A stretch of DNA of 64,000 nucleotides from Aurelia coerulea. Its lineage: Eukaryota > Cnidaria > Scyphozoa > Semaeostomeae > Ulmaridae. Positions 1-10,225 of this stretch are shown piece by piece. Under the pieces are notes generated by a model. That model saw nothing but the letters and a program-made list of their open reading frames with translations, did no database searches and was not told the DNA's origin. Each line of letters starts with the position of its first letter. Position 1 is the first letter of the stretch. Both the position numbers and the translations under genes were made by a program. The stretch spans positions 12,935,501-12,999,500 of the forward strand of contig CM076949.1 in the NCBI GenBank assembly GCA_039566865.1, written 5' to 3'.

Positions 1-404
1 TGCCTAAATGATTTTAAGAATGCTTTTTCTTTGAACGAGCCGTTTGGAGTAAAGTTTAGATTCTGTACCAATGCTCCGTTCTGCAGTTTTATGATTGATA
101 TGATACCAGACTTAGAAAGAATCCACTTTTAGCACGCAATGATGAATTACTTACTGGGTAGCACCTGATACCTGATATATTTTCATACTCGCATCACAAG
201 CGCTGGTGGGAAGGGTGCCTTTTCTCTAATGTGGGCATGGGCTCGCGTTTAGGGTTGTCAATTCGACCATAATTGCATAAATGGTATACTTTTTTACATA
301 AAACTCTTCTGCAATGATAGTTTAATCAAAATCTTCGTAACGAGTCAAAGAACTTAGCAGACGAACACAAGACGGGGAAGGAGCTCGATAGCAGTCTCCT
401 TCTC
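1..404. other. unassigned AT-rich sequence
   Basis: No convincing reading frame, RNA gene or repeat boundary is seen. It lies directly upstream of a 5'-truncated LINE and may be older flanking DNA. Confidence 0.4.
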
Positions 405-2039
405 TCCAAATCACACTCAAAAACAAGCTGTTGAACTGTTATTTTCTACGAAAAGAATTGAAATCAATCATCCAGAAATTCGTTTTAATAATATTCCAGT
501 GATGAAAGTGGATAAACATAAACATTTAGGAATTATCCTGGACTCAAAGCTTTCTTTTTCGGCTCATATCCAGGCAGCTATCTCTAAGACAAGGAAGGGT
601 GTCGGTTTGCTGAAATATCTCTCCAAGTACCTACCCAGACATACCCTAAACGAATTATTCAAGCTCTATGTGCGGCCCCACCTGGAATACGGAGATGTTA
701 TCTATCATATTCCGGCCAAAGTATGTGAATTTAGCGGTAACACTACTTTGTCAAGTTTGATGGAAAAGTTGGAGTCAGTTCAGTATTCTGCTGCTCTAGC
801 CGTTACAGGAACGTGGAGGGGGACATCGCGAGAGAAGTTGTACGCAGAACTTGGTTGGGAATCATTGAGTTCCCGAAGATGGAGTAGACGCCTTACGTTG
901 TTTTACAAAATGATACATAATCTGATGCCTGAATATACAGCTGATCCAATCCCTCAACTTCAGCAGTCGCATTACTCTCTTCGCAATCAGGATGTCATTG
1001 GGCGAATAAGGGCAAGGACAGAAAAATTCAAATTTAGCTTTTATCCCAATTGCCTGTCAGAATGGAATGAACTAGATCCGGAGGTTAGACTTGCACCATC
1101 GGTCGCTATCTTTAAGAGAAAGCTGATTTCAATTATCCGCCCCCCTGCTAAATCTGTCTTTGGGATTCATGATCCAATAGGATTATCCTATCTGACTCAA
1201 CTTAGAGTGGGTCTTAGTAAGTTATGCTTTCACAAATTCAAGCACAATTTTAGGGATTCCATAAATCCAATGTGTCCTACAAACGATGGTATCGAGACTA
1301 CGGAACACTTTTTGTTGCTCTGCCCCTCCTTTGAGGTTGAACGTCGAAATCTTCTCGCTAGAGTGTTTGATTTGCTGCGACCATTTGGACATATCGATCT
1401 TTCAAATGAGGTTTTGACGCAACTTTTACTATATGGCGATAAAGACCTTCCAAAGGACCTCAACAGAAATATACTCGAGTTGACTCTACATTACATCCAC
1501 GCAACTGGTCGCTTCAGTTGAGATCACCGTAAATCTAGTTAAACGTCACCAAATCACTAAGTCCATTTTCGTAAAGTTTCTTGTCGTAGAGTCCTGTCCA
1601 TATATTCCTTTGCAAGCCTGTTTCACATTGGATGTTAGGCTTATATTAGAAATCCAGACACGATAGCGGTGTCTCGAGCGATGGGGACCTTGGGTGGGGA
1701 GCAGTGACGGGGACAGTTGTTGTCGTTGTTGTTTCCTCGGCCGGCGTACCGATTGTTCACTATTATATTTTGGCCTGACATCTAATGTGAAACCGGCTCA
1801 AATATTTATTTGTAAAATGTTTTTATAATTAGAATATCTATCTGTATTAGTTGTAGCGTATGTATAGTAGTTTGTATTAGTTGTATTTTAGTTTATATTA
1901 ATTCCAGGGGGTAGACATGACATTTTGCTCCTCCTGGTCCCCGTTCTTGTAGTGTGGTATAGTAGATTGTAGGTAGTGTTTAGGTAATTTTGTTGTAAAT
2001 TTTTATATTGAATATAAAAAAAAAAAAAAAAAAAAAAAA
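405..2039 (+). mobile_element. LINE family A, copy 1: 5'-truncated non-LTR retrotransposon with 3' UTR and poly(A)
   Basis: The copy starts abruptly inside the reverse transcriptase region near 405. It then has an open C-terminal coding part, a roughly 490-bp 3' UTR and a run of 24 A at 2016-2039. The 3' UTR shares blocks with the minus-strand copy at 2925-3770, for example the TCTAATGTGAAAC-like block near 1780 and the CCAGGGGGTAGACATGACA-like block near 1905. Conserved 3' UTR plus poly(A) is what target-primed reverse transcription leaves behind. Clade assignment (CR1/L2/Jockey group) is by general appearance of the protein only. Confidence 0.85.
499..1521 (+). CDS. LINE reverse transcriptase C-terminal part (partial)
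   Basis: This is the open 340-residue tail of a LINE ORF2 protein; the frame is already open from about 411, so no start codon here is real. It begins in the RT palm/thumb (HLGIILDSKLSFSAHI), continues with LYVRPHLEYGDVIYH and the alanine-rich AALAVTGTWRGTSREKLY block, and ends with a CPTNDGIETTEHFLLLC segment. That C-H-C spacing resembles the cysteine-histidine motifs at the C-terminus of many LINEs (known of the class). The catalytic FADD motif is missing because of 5' truncation, so the copy cannot be active. The same protein family recurs at 3487-3735 (minus) and 37385-38614 (plus). Confidence 0.85.
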   Translation: MMKVDKHKHLGIILDSKLSFSAHIQAAISKTRKGVGLLKYLSKYLPRHTLNELFKLYVRPHLEYGDVIYHIPAKVCEFSGNTTLSSLMEKLESVQYSAALAVTGTWRGTSREKLYAELGWESLSSRRWSRRLTLFYKMIHNLMPEYTADPIPQLQQSHYSLRNQDVIGRIRARTEKFKFSFYPNCLSEWNELDPEVRLAPSVAIFKRKLISIIRPPAKSVFGIHDPIGLSYLTQLRVGLSKLCFHKFKHNFRDSINPMCPTNDGIETTEHFLLLCPSFEVERRNLLARVFDLLRPFGHIDLSNEVLTQLLLYGDKDLPKDLNRNILELTLHYIHATGRFS

Positions 2040-2924
2040 TCACACTGGCAATGTCCAAGATTTTAGTAAACTGACCTTTCAGCCATTAGGGGTCCTTGGG
2101 CATGAGCAATTCAATGTGACACGGGAAAGGGTATGTTTTCAAGAAATTTTTCCAAAATTGCAGTTTGTATTTCACAAGTCAACGTTTAAAGTGTCAAGGA
2201 CGTCCTCCATTTGAAGTAGTGTCAGTCGGCGCGCCTTGTTCGCATGCTCTGTTGCATGCGCACTAGGCATCCGACTGAAACCTATCCACGAGTGTGATGT
2301 TATACTATGGGAAAGTTTATGAGCGCCCGCCCACCCTTCTAAACTATGCCTTCAGGGCCGAAGTCAGTATGGGGCTGAGGGGGGGGGGGGAGGGAGCGCC
2401 CACCCCAGAAGGCTTTTTTTGACGGAAATTTTACTCTTCCTGTCGGATTTTTGTGTGGTTACAGGGCCACATTTAGACGATTTTATTGGGAGAATGATGC
2501 ATAAAACATGCATTTATAGACTGTCAAGGATAAATTCTGACATGAATTTTGAATCTCCAGCGTATTTGCCCGCGCCGGAGCGCGCGAAGCAGTGGCTTCT
2601 AATTGGCTATGCGTGCACAAGATTTTGTTAGGAGCTTGATTTTAGTTTTCCAATGATGAGTCAGCAGAATTCGTCAACAAAAATGGCGGCGATTTGGAGG
2701 TCTGGGTCGAAAGAAGCCTGGTGCTGAAAAATCTTCTGTTCTCAACACTGATCTCGGTGGTTCATGCACAGTTGAAAATAAACTTTTATTTCCGCTAGGC
2801 CTATCTTTGATCGCTTCACACACAATAATACTTATGAACTCTGAAACCACCACCACAGCAGGGTATCGACATCGTATTATTCGTAGTTTCGTATTTTTTC
2901 AACTGACCTGTGTGGTTTTTTTCA
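2040..2924. other. unassigned spacer with G-rich and GC-rich patches
   Basis: This is non-coding as far as can be seen. It contains a GCATGC-rich patch around 2240-2260, a G run near 2380-2390 and a short ATGGCGGCG context at about 2683. Small open frames here lack recognisable domains. Confidence 0.4.
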
Positions 2925-3770
2925 AACAATTTCTTTTTTATATAATCAGTAAAAAAAGTTTACATACAGAAGGTACCTAAGACATTACATATGAGCTACT
3001 GTACAACACTACGAGGACGATGCCAGGGAGAGCAAAATACCATGACAACTCCCTGGCCATTCCGTAAAAAAAAACATCATACAACTAAATACTATAAAAT
3101 ATACGTTTACAAAGAGCTACACAAAAGCTACCAAATACGGATACATACTAGGATCTGTTTCACATTGGAGGTCATGGCTAGCACAGGCGATAACGCTGAA
3201 CAGCAGGAACCCCGACCGAGAAAACACCACCGACAACAACTGCCGCCGCTGCTGTTTGCCCCCAGGGTCTCCACCGCTCAAAAACATTGCGCATGTGCTG
3301 TCGGTTCGAGGTTCATAGTTCGCAATATTGTGGATTTGAAAATTTGGGTTTGTGTGGATGAGTTGTCATTCACACTAATAGACGCCTCACATCCAATGTG
3401 AATCAGACTTACAAGCATTAAGAAAAAGAAAAAATTAAGGAGAATATGACTTAGTATATATGTGGTGTGTACCAGGTCTGAAATTATCTTAATTGAACCG
3501 ACCAGTTCTATGGATGAAATTAGAGTCAGTTTGAGTACACTTTGGTTGACGTCATTTGAAAGGTCTTTATCGCCATACAATAAAAGTTGCGTCAGAACGT
3601 CGTTTGAAAGGCCGTTGATTTGGGCAAATGGTCGTAATAAATTTGAAACTCCAGCGAGAAGATCTCGTCGTAAAGTGTCAAATGCAGGGCAAAGCAACAA
3701 AAAGTGTTCCGTATCCTCAATTCCGTCGTTTTCAAACAATTTTATATATATATCAACGATTTCCATTTCT
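2925..3770 (-). mobile_element. LINE family A, minus-strand 3' fragment
   Basis: Read on the minus strand, this contains the last part of the family A protein, then a 3' UTR that matches copy 1 in block order: the direct CACATTGGATGTGAGGC / CTCCAATGTGAAACAG pair, a TTGTTGTCGGTGGTG-like block and a CCAGGGAGTTGTCATGGTAT-like block. It ends in an A-rich stretch near 2925-2945. The fragment is severely 5' truncated. Confidence 0.75.
3487..3735 (-). pseudogene. LINE family A C-terminal protein fragment
   Basis: The minus-strand peptide ENDGIEDTEHFLLLCPAFD..LRPFAQINGLSNDVLTQLLLYGDKDL parallels the end of the protein at 1270-1500 almost residue for residue. It preserves the EH-x4-C motif and LTQLLLYGDKDL. 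The frame runs on past the homologous end into the 3' UTR, so the normal stop has been lost. It is a dead fragment. Confidence 0.75.
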
Positions 3771-3844
3771 CCGAATATTTGATGTGGATACTAGATTGCA
3801 CTAGCAGAACCAGCAGGGACTTTAAGAAAAAATATGAAAATATA

Positions 3845-3917
3845 GAAAATAGTGAGTCACCATGAGGATTGGAACTCCGACTTTGCGGTCAGTGGAGTAG
3901 ATGCTTACCGCTACGCC
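3845..3917 (-). repeat. tRNA-like sequence (SINE head), split by a transposon
   Basis: On the minus strand a B-box-like block AGTTCCAATCC (consensus GGTTCGANTCC, two mismatches) lies about 40 nt after the truncated A box. The A box TGGCGTAGCGG matches the TRGCNNAGYGG consensus exactly once the target duplication TACGCC (3912-3917 and 5382-5387) of the neighbouring transposon is joined up. Stems fit poorly to a functional tRNA and no clear anticodon loop forms, so a tRNA-derived SINE or tRNA pseudogene is more likely than a working gene. Confidence 0.45.
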
Positions 3918-3942
3918 TATGGCACGCGAAAGTCACCACAAT

Positions 3943-4338
3943 TAGATAAACCCGGTTTATCACCAGATAAACCCAGTTTATCTGTGATAAACCCAGTTTA
4001 TCTGTGATAAACCCAGTTTATCTGTGATAAACCCAGTTTATCTGTGATAAACCCAGTTTATCTGTGATAAACCCAGTTTATCTGTGATAAACCCACTTTA
4101 TCACCAGATAAACCCAGTTTATCTCAGATAAACCCACTTTATCTCAGATCAACCCACTTTATCACGAAAACCGACTTTATCTGCTGATAAACCAAGTTTA
4201 TCAAAGATAAACCCAGTTTATCTGAGATAAACCCAATTTATCACCAGATAAACCTAGTTTATCAGAAGGTATGGCACGCGAAAGTCACCACAATTAAACA
4301 TAAGCAGATAAACCCAGTTTATCAGAGCAGATGATCCC
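3943..4338. repeat. left array of about 18 GATAAAC/GTTTATC palindromes, 20-bp period
   Basis: Units of about 20 bp read GATAAACCCAGTTTATC plus a 3-nt linker such as TGT. Each unit is a hairpin with 7-bp arms and a 3-nt loop. Six central units are virtually identical and the outer ones drift. Both arms carry a GATAA core, so each unit is a pair of inverted GATA-type motifs. Confidence 0.85.
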
Positions 4339-5046
4339 AGTTTATCTGAAAGGCAGGCATGCCATATCATTTTCAAAATGACTTCTATTTCTATTGTTTT
4401 GCTCTTGCTGCTGTTTGTATCCATTGAAATTGTTGTTTCTCCCCATCCAAATCGAGTTGAGAGGGCATCAGTGGCAACAGTATCCAAAAGAAATCCGTCG
4501 GACATAAAAAATGCAACGGGGAAAATTTGAAATCATACATTTTCGCCGGGATTACAACTATTATGACGGGGAAAGGAAAAATGTTGGAAATCATCAATGG
4601 AACTTGCATAATTTTCGACCGGGAAATCAAACTTTCAACAGGGAAATAACAGAAACAAGGCAGGGAAAATGTTTAAACTCAAGTATGGCGACGAAACAAA
4701 TTTTCTTGGAGTGTCATCTTTTTACCTTGGTAGGGCATCGTTTCAGCGGGTTTAATACTGGAGGGTGTAGTATACTGTAATGTGGAGGCAATGGTTTGAG
4801 AGGTGTGCAAATGATTTTATTCACTGCTACATCAATAAGTTTCACAACTGCCAGGAGATGTCTCAGAGAACTACAGAGAAACCCTTACAGGGTGCAGTCA
4901 ATAGTCGAAAGGCAGTTCTTTTTTAAAATGCAGAATGCTGACGCTTGATATGGCATTTGCCAAAAGATTGTCAAAATCATTGGGCTACAAGTCTGATTCC
5001 GCCATTTTGGCAGCATGTTTGACGACATTCTCAGATAATTTGGGCT

Positions 5047-5358
5047 TGTCTGAGATAAACTGGGTTTATCTGCTGATAAACTGGGTTTATCTAGTTGTGG
5101 TGACATATCTGGTGATAAAGTTGGTTTATCTGAGATAAACTGGGATTATCAACAGATAAACCGGGTTTATCAGCAGATAAACTGGGTTTATCATGAGATA
5201 AACTGGGTTTATCTGTGATAAACTGGGATTATCAGAATAAATAGTGACTTTTCCAGATAAACTGGGTTTATCTGGTGATAAAGTGGGTTTATCACAGATA
5301 AACTGGGTTTATCTGAAATAAACTGGGTTTATCTGGTGATAAACCGGGTTTATCTAAT
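5047..5358. repeat. right array of about 13 palindromic units, inverted relative to the left array
   Basis: Units read GATAAACTGGGTTTATC, the reverse complement of the left-array unit. The last unit before the terminal TAATTGTGGTGACTTTCGC carries CCGGG as in the first left unit, so the TIR symmetry extends through the array ends. Confidence 0.85.
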
Positions 5359-5387
5359 TGTGGTGACTTTCGCTTGCCATATACGCC

Positions 5388-7075
5388 ATCCAACAATATG
5401 TTGGATATTGCGCTGCAATCATAGATAATCTTGATAATAGCCGAGGGCCGCAAGCATCGATGTTGACCAGGGCCCTTTCATTGATCAGTGACATATTTTG
5501 ATCGTTGAATGGGCCAAAATTTTCTGTACGTTTCTTGTAATCACTAAGAAGTCGTGGAAACTGTGGAGTGGCTGATGTTAGATAGGCTACATCATAGAAA
5601 TTGGCTACATTGTATTTTTTTCTGAAGAGAATACGAGGCGTTTAGGCCTGTCTGAAACCCAAGCTATTTTTCTGGGTACTTGAGGATTCCACTGGCAAAC
5701 TTCTAGGCCTATTTGTTGCTTGCGTTTCTTCCTGATGCGAGACTTTCCTGGGGTTTTCAATGTGATGAATTTTACTAATCTTTTTCAAAAGCGTGGGCAC
5801 TTTAGCAGCAGCTATTACTAGTTTAGCTTTATATTCACTACTTTTGAAGGCTCCAACGTTGAAACTGGAAAATATTTCCAAAATCTAGTCATTAAAGGAG
5901 CACATCAGTCCTTTCGTGCATGATACCTAAAATTGGGGTTGTTGCTGTTGTTGTTGTTGATTTTGGCATCGGAAAATTTTGGTTCTTCGCCCCCCTATGA
6001 ATTCGAGGCTGGTGTCGGGCCTGTATGCCTTGCAACTGTTTTTCAAATTTTTTATGGCATGCTACTTCTCGATTTGTGCTTTATTTTATTTGAATTATTT
6101 TCTGTCGCTAACTGAGTGAAGCACGACAACAAAAACTCACAAGGTTTGATTTTCCATCTCCATCAATTTTCCCAAACAAATCGTACAGCAAAAACATAAA
6201 AAAAGACAACAACGGAAGCTCACTCCCACACTCTAGTACAACCCATTCTTCTCGATCCACTCTTTGTGTCTAACAAACAATAAAAAGGTTAAAGTTTATC
6301 TCAATTTAATCTCAATTGTCGACATCAATAGGGTCCTTTTGCAGTTACGTACGCCTCCGTGTGGGCATACCGTAAAAACGAGACCCTATGACCATTAAGT
6401 ACCAATGTGTGATAAGACCCTTAACACCGGTGGGTCATCACCCTCAAGAGAGAACAGAATATCAATATCTCCTCATAGTAAGGGAAAATTGTTAAGAATC
6501 CGTGACCAAATCGCCGGGACTTTGGTTTGGCACTTGTTTTGACATCAGAACACATAGAAGATTAAAATAAAATTGGGGGTCCCTCTTGAAAATGCCAGGA
6601 ACACCTCCACAGTGGCCCAAATAGCTAGGCTGCGCCTCATATAACGTCAAATGCGCAATTTGACGCCATTATAACAAAAAGGTGAGTAAATCATGTCATT
6701 AAGGTAGAAGAATAGGTTGTAATTTTTCAAATTTTATAAAAATTTCAATGCTGGAATTTTATAAGTTGAAGGTATGCTCTTTCATGTATGATAACTGTTT
6801 TTAAGAACTTGTGCCCCTTTCTTGAGAAAAATGCCCATTTATATACTCTACTCTTGGTAACAGCTTTGGTTACCATGGCAACGGATGAAAAAATCATTTT
6901 TTTTTTTGAAAAAAAAATGTCCCTGAAGTCCACAACCCTCGCTTCTAGAGTCCAATCCATGCCCAGATGATAGAGAGGTCAATTGCATCAGAAAGAGGTC
7001 TTCTGTTGCTAGGCAGTTCAAGTTTGTGTTTCACTACCGTAGTCCGTTGAAAACAGATTGTGAAGCAACGAAATT
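5388..7075. other. unassigned non-coding stretch
   Basis: Only short frames without recognisable domains are seen. It has a (TTG)n tract near 5938-5960 and an ATAGGGTC...GACCCTAT inverted pair around 6329-6388. The part next to 7076 may be the 5' region of the Mutator-like element, but no TIR could be paired with the 3' side. Confidence 0.35.
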
Positions 7076-8992
7076 ATGCCACCAAAAATAAAAGTTCGGA
7101 GTATCAAGAGAAAGAAGAGAAAGTTTCATGGAAATAGATTTACGAAGAGGAAGGAGCAGGACGAAGAAGATATTCTGCTGCCTAATTCAAGCAGTAATGA
7201 TGTTGACACCAGTATCGGTGTTGTTAGGCCCAATTCACCCTCATCAGATGAGGAAATGGCTGATGAACTACTTCCGACTGAAAATTTGACAACACCAAAG
7301 ACACGACTGCCTGCCTCAGTTCGTAAGTTGACCCAAGAGATGAGCGAAGACAGTAACATATCAACCTCAGAATCCACTGACTCACTGGACAATTTATCAC
7401 TGATAACTGGATTCAGATTAGTAGATATTTCCATGCTGACTGAGGTATTTCAGATGCTGCTTTGCCCAAAATGCAAAGCAGGTAATATCACAATTGAAGA
7501 GGAAAGCATGAAGATGGGGTTTGCCTCAACAATAACAGTTGCATGTAAAAAAGAAAGGTGCAACTTCTCTGCCTCATTTTGCACATCAAGCAAGGTTGGA
7601 CATTCGTATGAAGTGAACAGGAGAGCTGTTCTTGCAGCAAGAAATATAGGAGTTGGTCACAAGGGATTGTCGAAGTTTGCAGGTGTGATGAATATGCCAC
7701 AGCCAATGAGCAAGAATTCCTATAGGGATACCACAAAAATTGTACACAAGGCTGCAAAGGAAGTTGTTACGAAAAGCATGTCTGAAGCAGCATCACAAAC
7801 AAAAAAGTTTTATGATGCAGATGACAATGGTGATGTTGACATTGGCGTCTCTGGGGATGGGACATGGAGAAAGAGGGGATTCAAATCTTCGACTGGAGTT
7901 GTCTCGGTGATGTCCATAGTGACAGGAAAGGTGCTTGATGTGGAGATAATGTCAAAGGAGTGCAGAGCTTGCCTTCTCAACACCAGAAAGGAGGGCTCAC
8001 AAGAATACAAAGATTGGTGGGATAGCCACAAGGATGTTTGCCAGATAAACTTTACTGGATCTTCAGGTGGTATGGATGCGACTGGATGCCTAGAAATGTT
8101 CCAAAGATCTGAGGAGAAGCATTCAGTAAGATATACTGAATTCCTTGGTGATGGTGACAGCAAGGCCCATAAACAGCTGCTGGAGAAAAAAGTTTATGGG
8201 GATAAACCTGTCACAAAATTAGAGTGTGTAGGCCATATTCAAAAACGAATGGGCTCCCGTCTTCGATCATTGAAGAAGAGGTGTGGGAAAGAGCCAATCG
8301 ATGATGGAAAATCAATAGGTGGCAAAGGAAGGCTAACTGATAAACTTATTGATAGCCTTCAAGTTTATTACGGGAAGGCAATCAGACACAACCTACATAG
8401 CATTGAAGAGATGGAGAAAGCAATAATGGCAATATGGCACCACATTCGTTCCACCGATGACAGCCCACAGCATCATTTATGCCCAAATGGAACAGATTCC
8501 TGGTGTGGGTTTCAAAGAGATGTTGCCAAGAAAACACATCTGCATCAGCATGATCATCCACTGCCTGCTGCTGTTGCAGAAAAGATCAAAGATATTTTTC
8601 ATGCCCTGAGTGAAGAGTCACTATTGTCTGCTTGTTTGCACGGAGGGACTCAAAATCAAAATGAGTCCTTCAATGGTCTTATTTGGCAGCGGGCACCAAA
8701 GATCACCCATTCTGGATTACAAACTGTAGAATTGGCTACCTACCTTGCTGTTGGCATTTTTAATGATGGTGCAGGATCTTTGCTTGGTGTTCTTGAGGAG
8801 CTAGGAATTCAGCCAGGGGTTCACTGTGTAAACGCATGCAAGAAACTTGATAGAGAGCGACTGTACCATTCAGTATATAAGAGTTCAGAGAAGGCAAAAA
8901 AGAGAAGGAGAGTAATAAGGAACAAGAAAAAGGGATTTGCAGAGGCTCTAGAAGCTGCAGAAGGACTCCAATATGAAGCTGGAGCATTTTAG
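7076..8992 (+). CDS. Mutator-like (MULE) transposase, 638 aa, intact frame
   Basis: The uninterrupted ATG-to-stop frame resembles the Mutator-like transposase domain proteins (Pfam PF20700 type) common in cnidarian genomes. A basic N-terminus (RKKRKFHGNRF) looks like a nuclear localisation signal, followed by an acidic serine-rich linker. A CPKCKAG...CKKERCNF zinc-ribbon-like motif lies near residues 129-165. The catalytic core shows DGTWRKRGF near 260, GDGDSKAH near 358 (candidate DDE acids), VGHIQKRMGSR near 385 and QNQNESFNGLIW near 525. Such enzymes cut and paste their own DNA in the nucleus. No frameshift or stop is present, yet no TIR pair or 9-bp duplication was found around it, so it is either a mobile copy with eroded ends or a retained single-copy gene. 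Confidence 0.8.
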   Translation: MPPKIKVRSIKRKKRKFHGNRFTKRKEQDEEDILLPNSSSNDVDTSIGVVRPNSPSSDEEMADELLPTENLTTPKTRLPASVRKLTQEMSEDSNISTSESTDSLDNLSLITGFRLVDISMLTEVFQMLLCPKCKAGNITIEEESMKMGFASTITVACKKERCNFSASFCTSSKVGHSYEVNRRAVLAARNIGVGHKGLSKFAGVMNMPQPMSKNSYRDTTKIVHKAAKEVVTKSMSEAASQTKKFYDADDNGDVDIGVSGDGTWRKRGFKSSTGVVSVMSIVTGKVLDVEIMSKECRACLLNTRKEGSQEYKDWWDSHKDVCQINFTGSSGGMDATGCLEMFQRSEEKHSVRYTEFLGDGDSKAHKQLLEKKVYGDKPVTKLECVGHIQKRMGSRLRSLKKRCGKEPIDDGKSIGGKGRLTDKLIDSLQVYYGKAIRHNLHSIEEMEKAIMAIWHHIRSTDDSPQHHLCPNGTDSWCGFQRDVAKKTHLHQHDHPLPAAVAEKIKDIFHALSEESLLSACLHGGTQNQNESFNGLIWQRAPKITHSGLQTVELATYLAVGIFNDGAGSLLGVLEELGIQPGVHCVNACKKLDRERLYHSVYKSSEKAKKRRRVIRNKKKGFAEALEAAEGLQYEAGAF

Positions 8993-10225
8993 ACATGTTT
9001 ATGGACATAAAAAGACTAAAAACAACATGATGAACTTTAATCGTGATTTGCCGCAAACTGCAATTTCCGTCCTTTTGTAGTAGCTAAAATTTAATTTTTC
9101 TAAAACCATACAAGATATCCCTGTGAAATTTTCACAGCAGCTTCATTAGACTTTGAGCAGTGAAACCTGCTAGAATCAGCCACCACATAGGTCTTATGCT
9201 GTAACAACATGTATTCAATTTTGTGCAAAATTGTAAATTTTCAGCCAAATTTTGACAGGATGAGAAAATATTCAATGGTACCCCTGATTTGGTCCAAAAT
9301 AGTGAGTTTCATACCTCTGTGTGTGGTTAGGAAGTATTGAAAATTTGGAAGCTCTAGCTTTTTTGCTTGCTGAGTAATCAGTTCCAGCATGAGGGCACTT
9401 TTTGACTTTCGCAAAAAGGTGTGGTCAAAGAAATGGGCGTAGCTTTGAAAGAACCACACCCATGAATCTTTTCAATGCCAAAAATGATTCGTAAAAGTGA
9501 TCTAAATTAGAATTTCCAATAGGTTTTTGTAGATTATGTTTATTCTGTAAAATATCAGGTGTCAAAAATTAGTTAAATAAACGTATTCTTCTGCATGTAG
9601 TAAATGGAAAGAAATCCATTTTGAACATCAGAGAGGGGATAAAACCGGTATTAATGGCTTTTAACAGAGCAAAAAAGCATATGCTCCTCCGCAGAGGCGA
9701 AAAAAATGAATTTTCTGCATTTCTTGCCGCTAGAATGTTTCCAGTGCAGTCAGGGGGTCAAGACAAGAGAGTTTCTAAGCATTAAGATTGGTTCATGATG
9801 ATGATTAATTGTTGGTGTTGCATTATTGGCTATTGGTAGGAAAATAACAAAAAATTGGCCTGATTTTCCTTGCCTCCATCGTTGATTAATCATTCAATAA
9901 TCATCAACTTCCTCATCTTTATCTTCATTAATATTTGCGCGTTCTTTTTCAATCTTATTATTGTAATTTCTCCTTCATCATTAATGGCATCATCAACAAC
10001 CGACTCATTATGTTCTGGAGCCTAAATCTTAGTGATGTTGATAGAGCCAAGTGCATCAGGCAGCATTTACCTAAAGTACTAGATCTTTGAATCGCAAATG
10101 TAAGCTGAGACTGTTAGAAGTCTGTAGTTAGCTAATCTGCCCATAGCCTTCTAGTTTGATGAATTTGTTCATTTGTATAGATACGAAGAATTCAGCTTCT
10201 TAGTTTAGTCCTTGTAGCCCTCCAT
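8993..10225. other. unassigned region 3' of the transposase
   Basis: This is AT-rich with no convincing gene. The first 500 bases contain a CTGTGAAATTTTCACAG palindrome near 9120-9136 and may be the 3' end of the Mutator-like element. Beyond about 9780 only low-complexity TTATCA/ATCATC-rich DNA is seen. Confidence 0.35.

Larger units (their letters stand above)
3918..5381. mobile_element. non-autonomous TIR DNA transposon with palindrome-array ends
   Basis: The ends are inverted copies beginning TATGGCA(C/A)GCGAAAGTC followed by ACCACAATTAGATAAACC. Both ends continue into arrays of GATAAAC-CCA-GTTTATC palindromes. A 6-bp direct repeat TACGCC flanks the element (3912-3917 and 5382-5387). A second internal copy of the terminal motif sits at about 4270-4296. 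The centre (about 4350-5040) has no transposase, so any mobility would be in trans. The superfamily is not assigned. Confidence 0.8.

Noticed and set aside
3845..3930. Functional tRNA gene on the minus strand
   Set aside because: A-box is split by a transposon, T-stem and anticodon stem pair poorly, and no clear anticodon is visible.
3943..5358. CRISPR-like array
   Set aside because: Units are contiguous palindromes without unique spacers, in inverted blocks at transposon ends, in a eukaryotic context.
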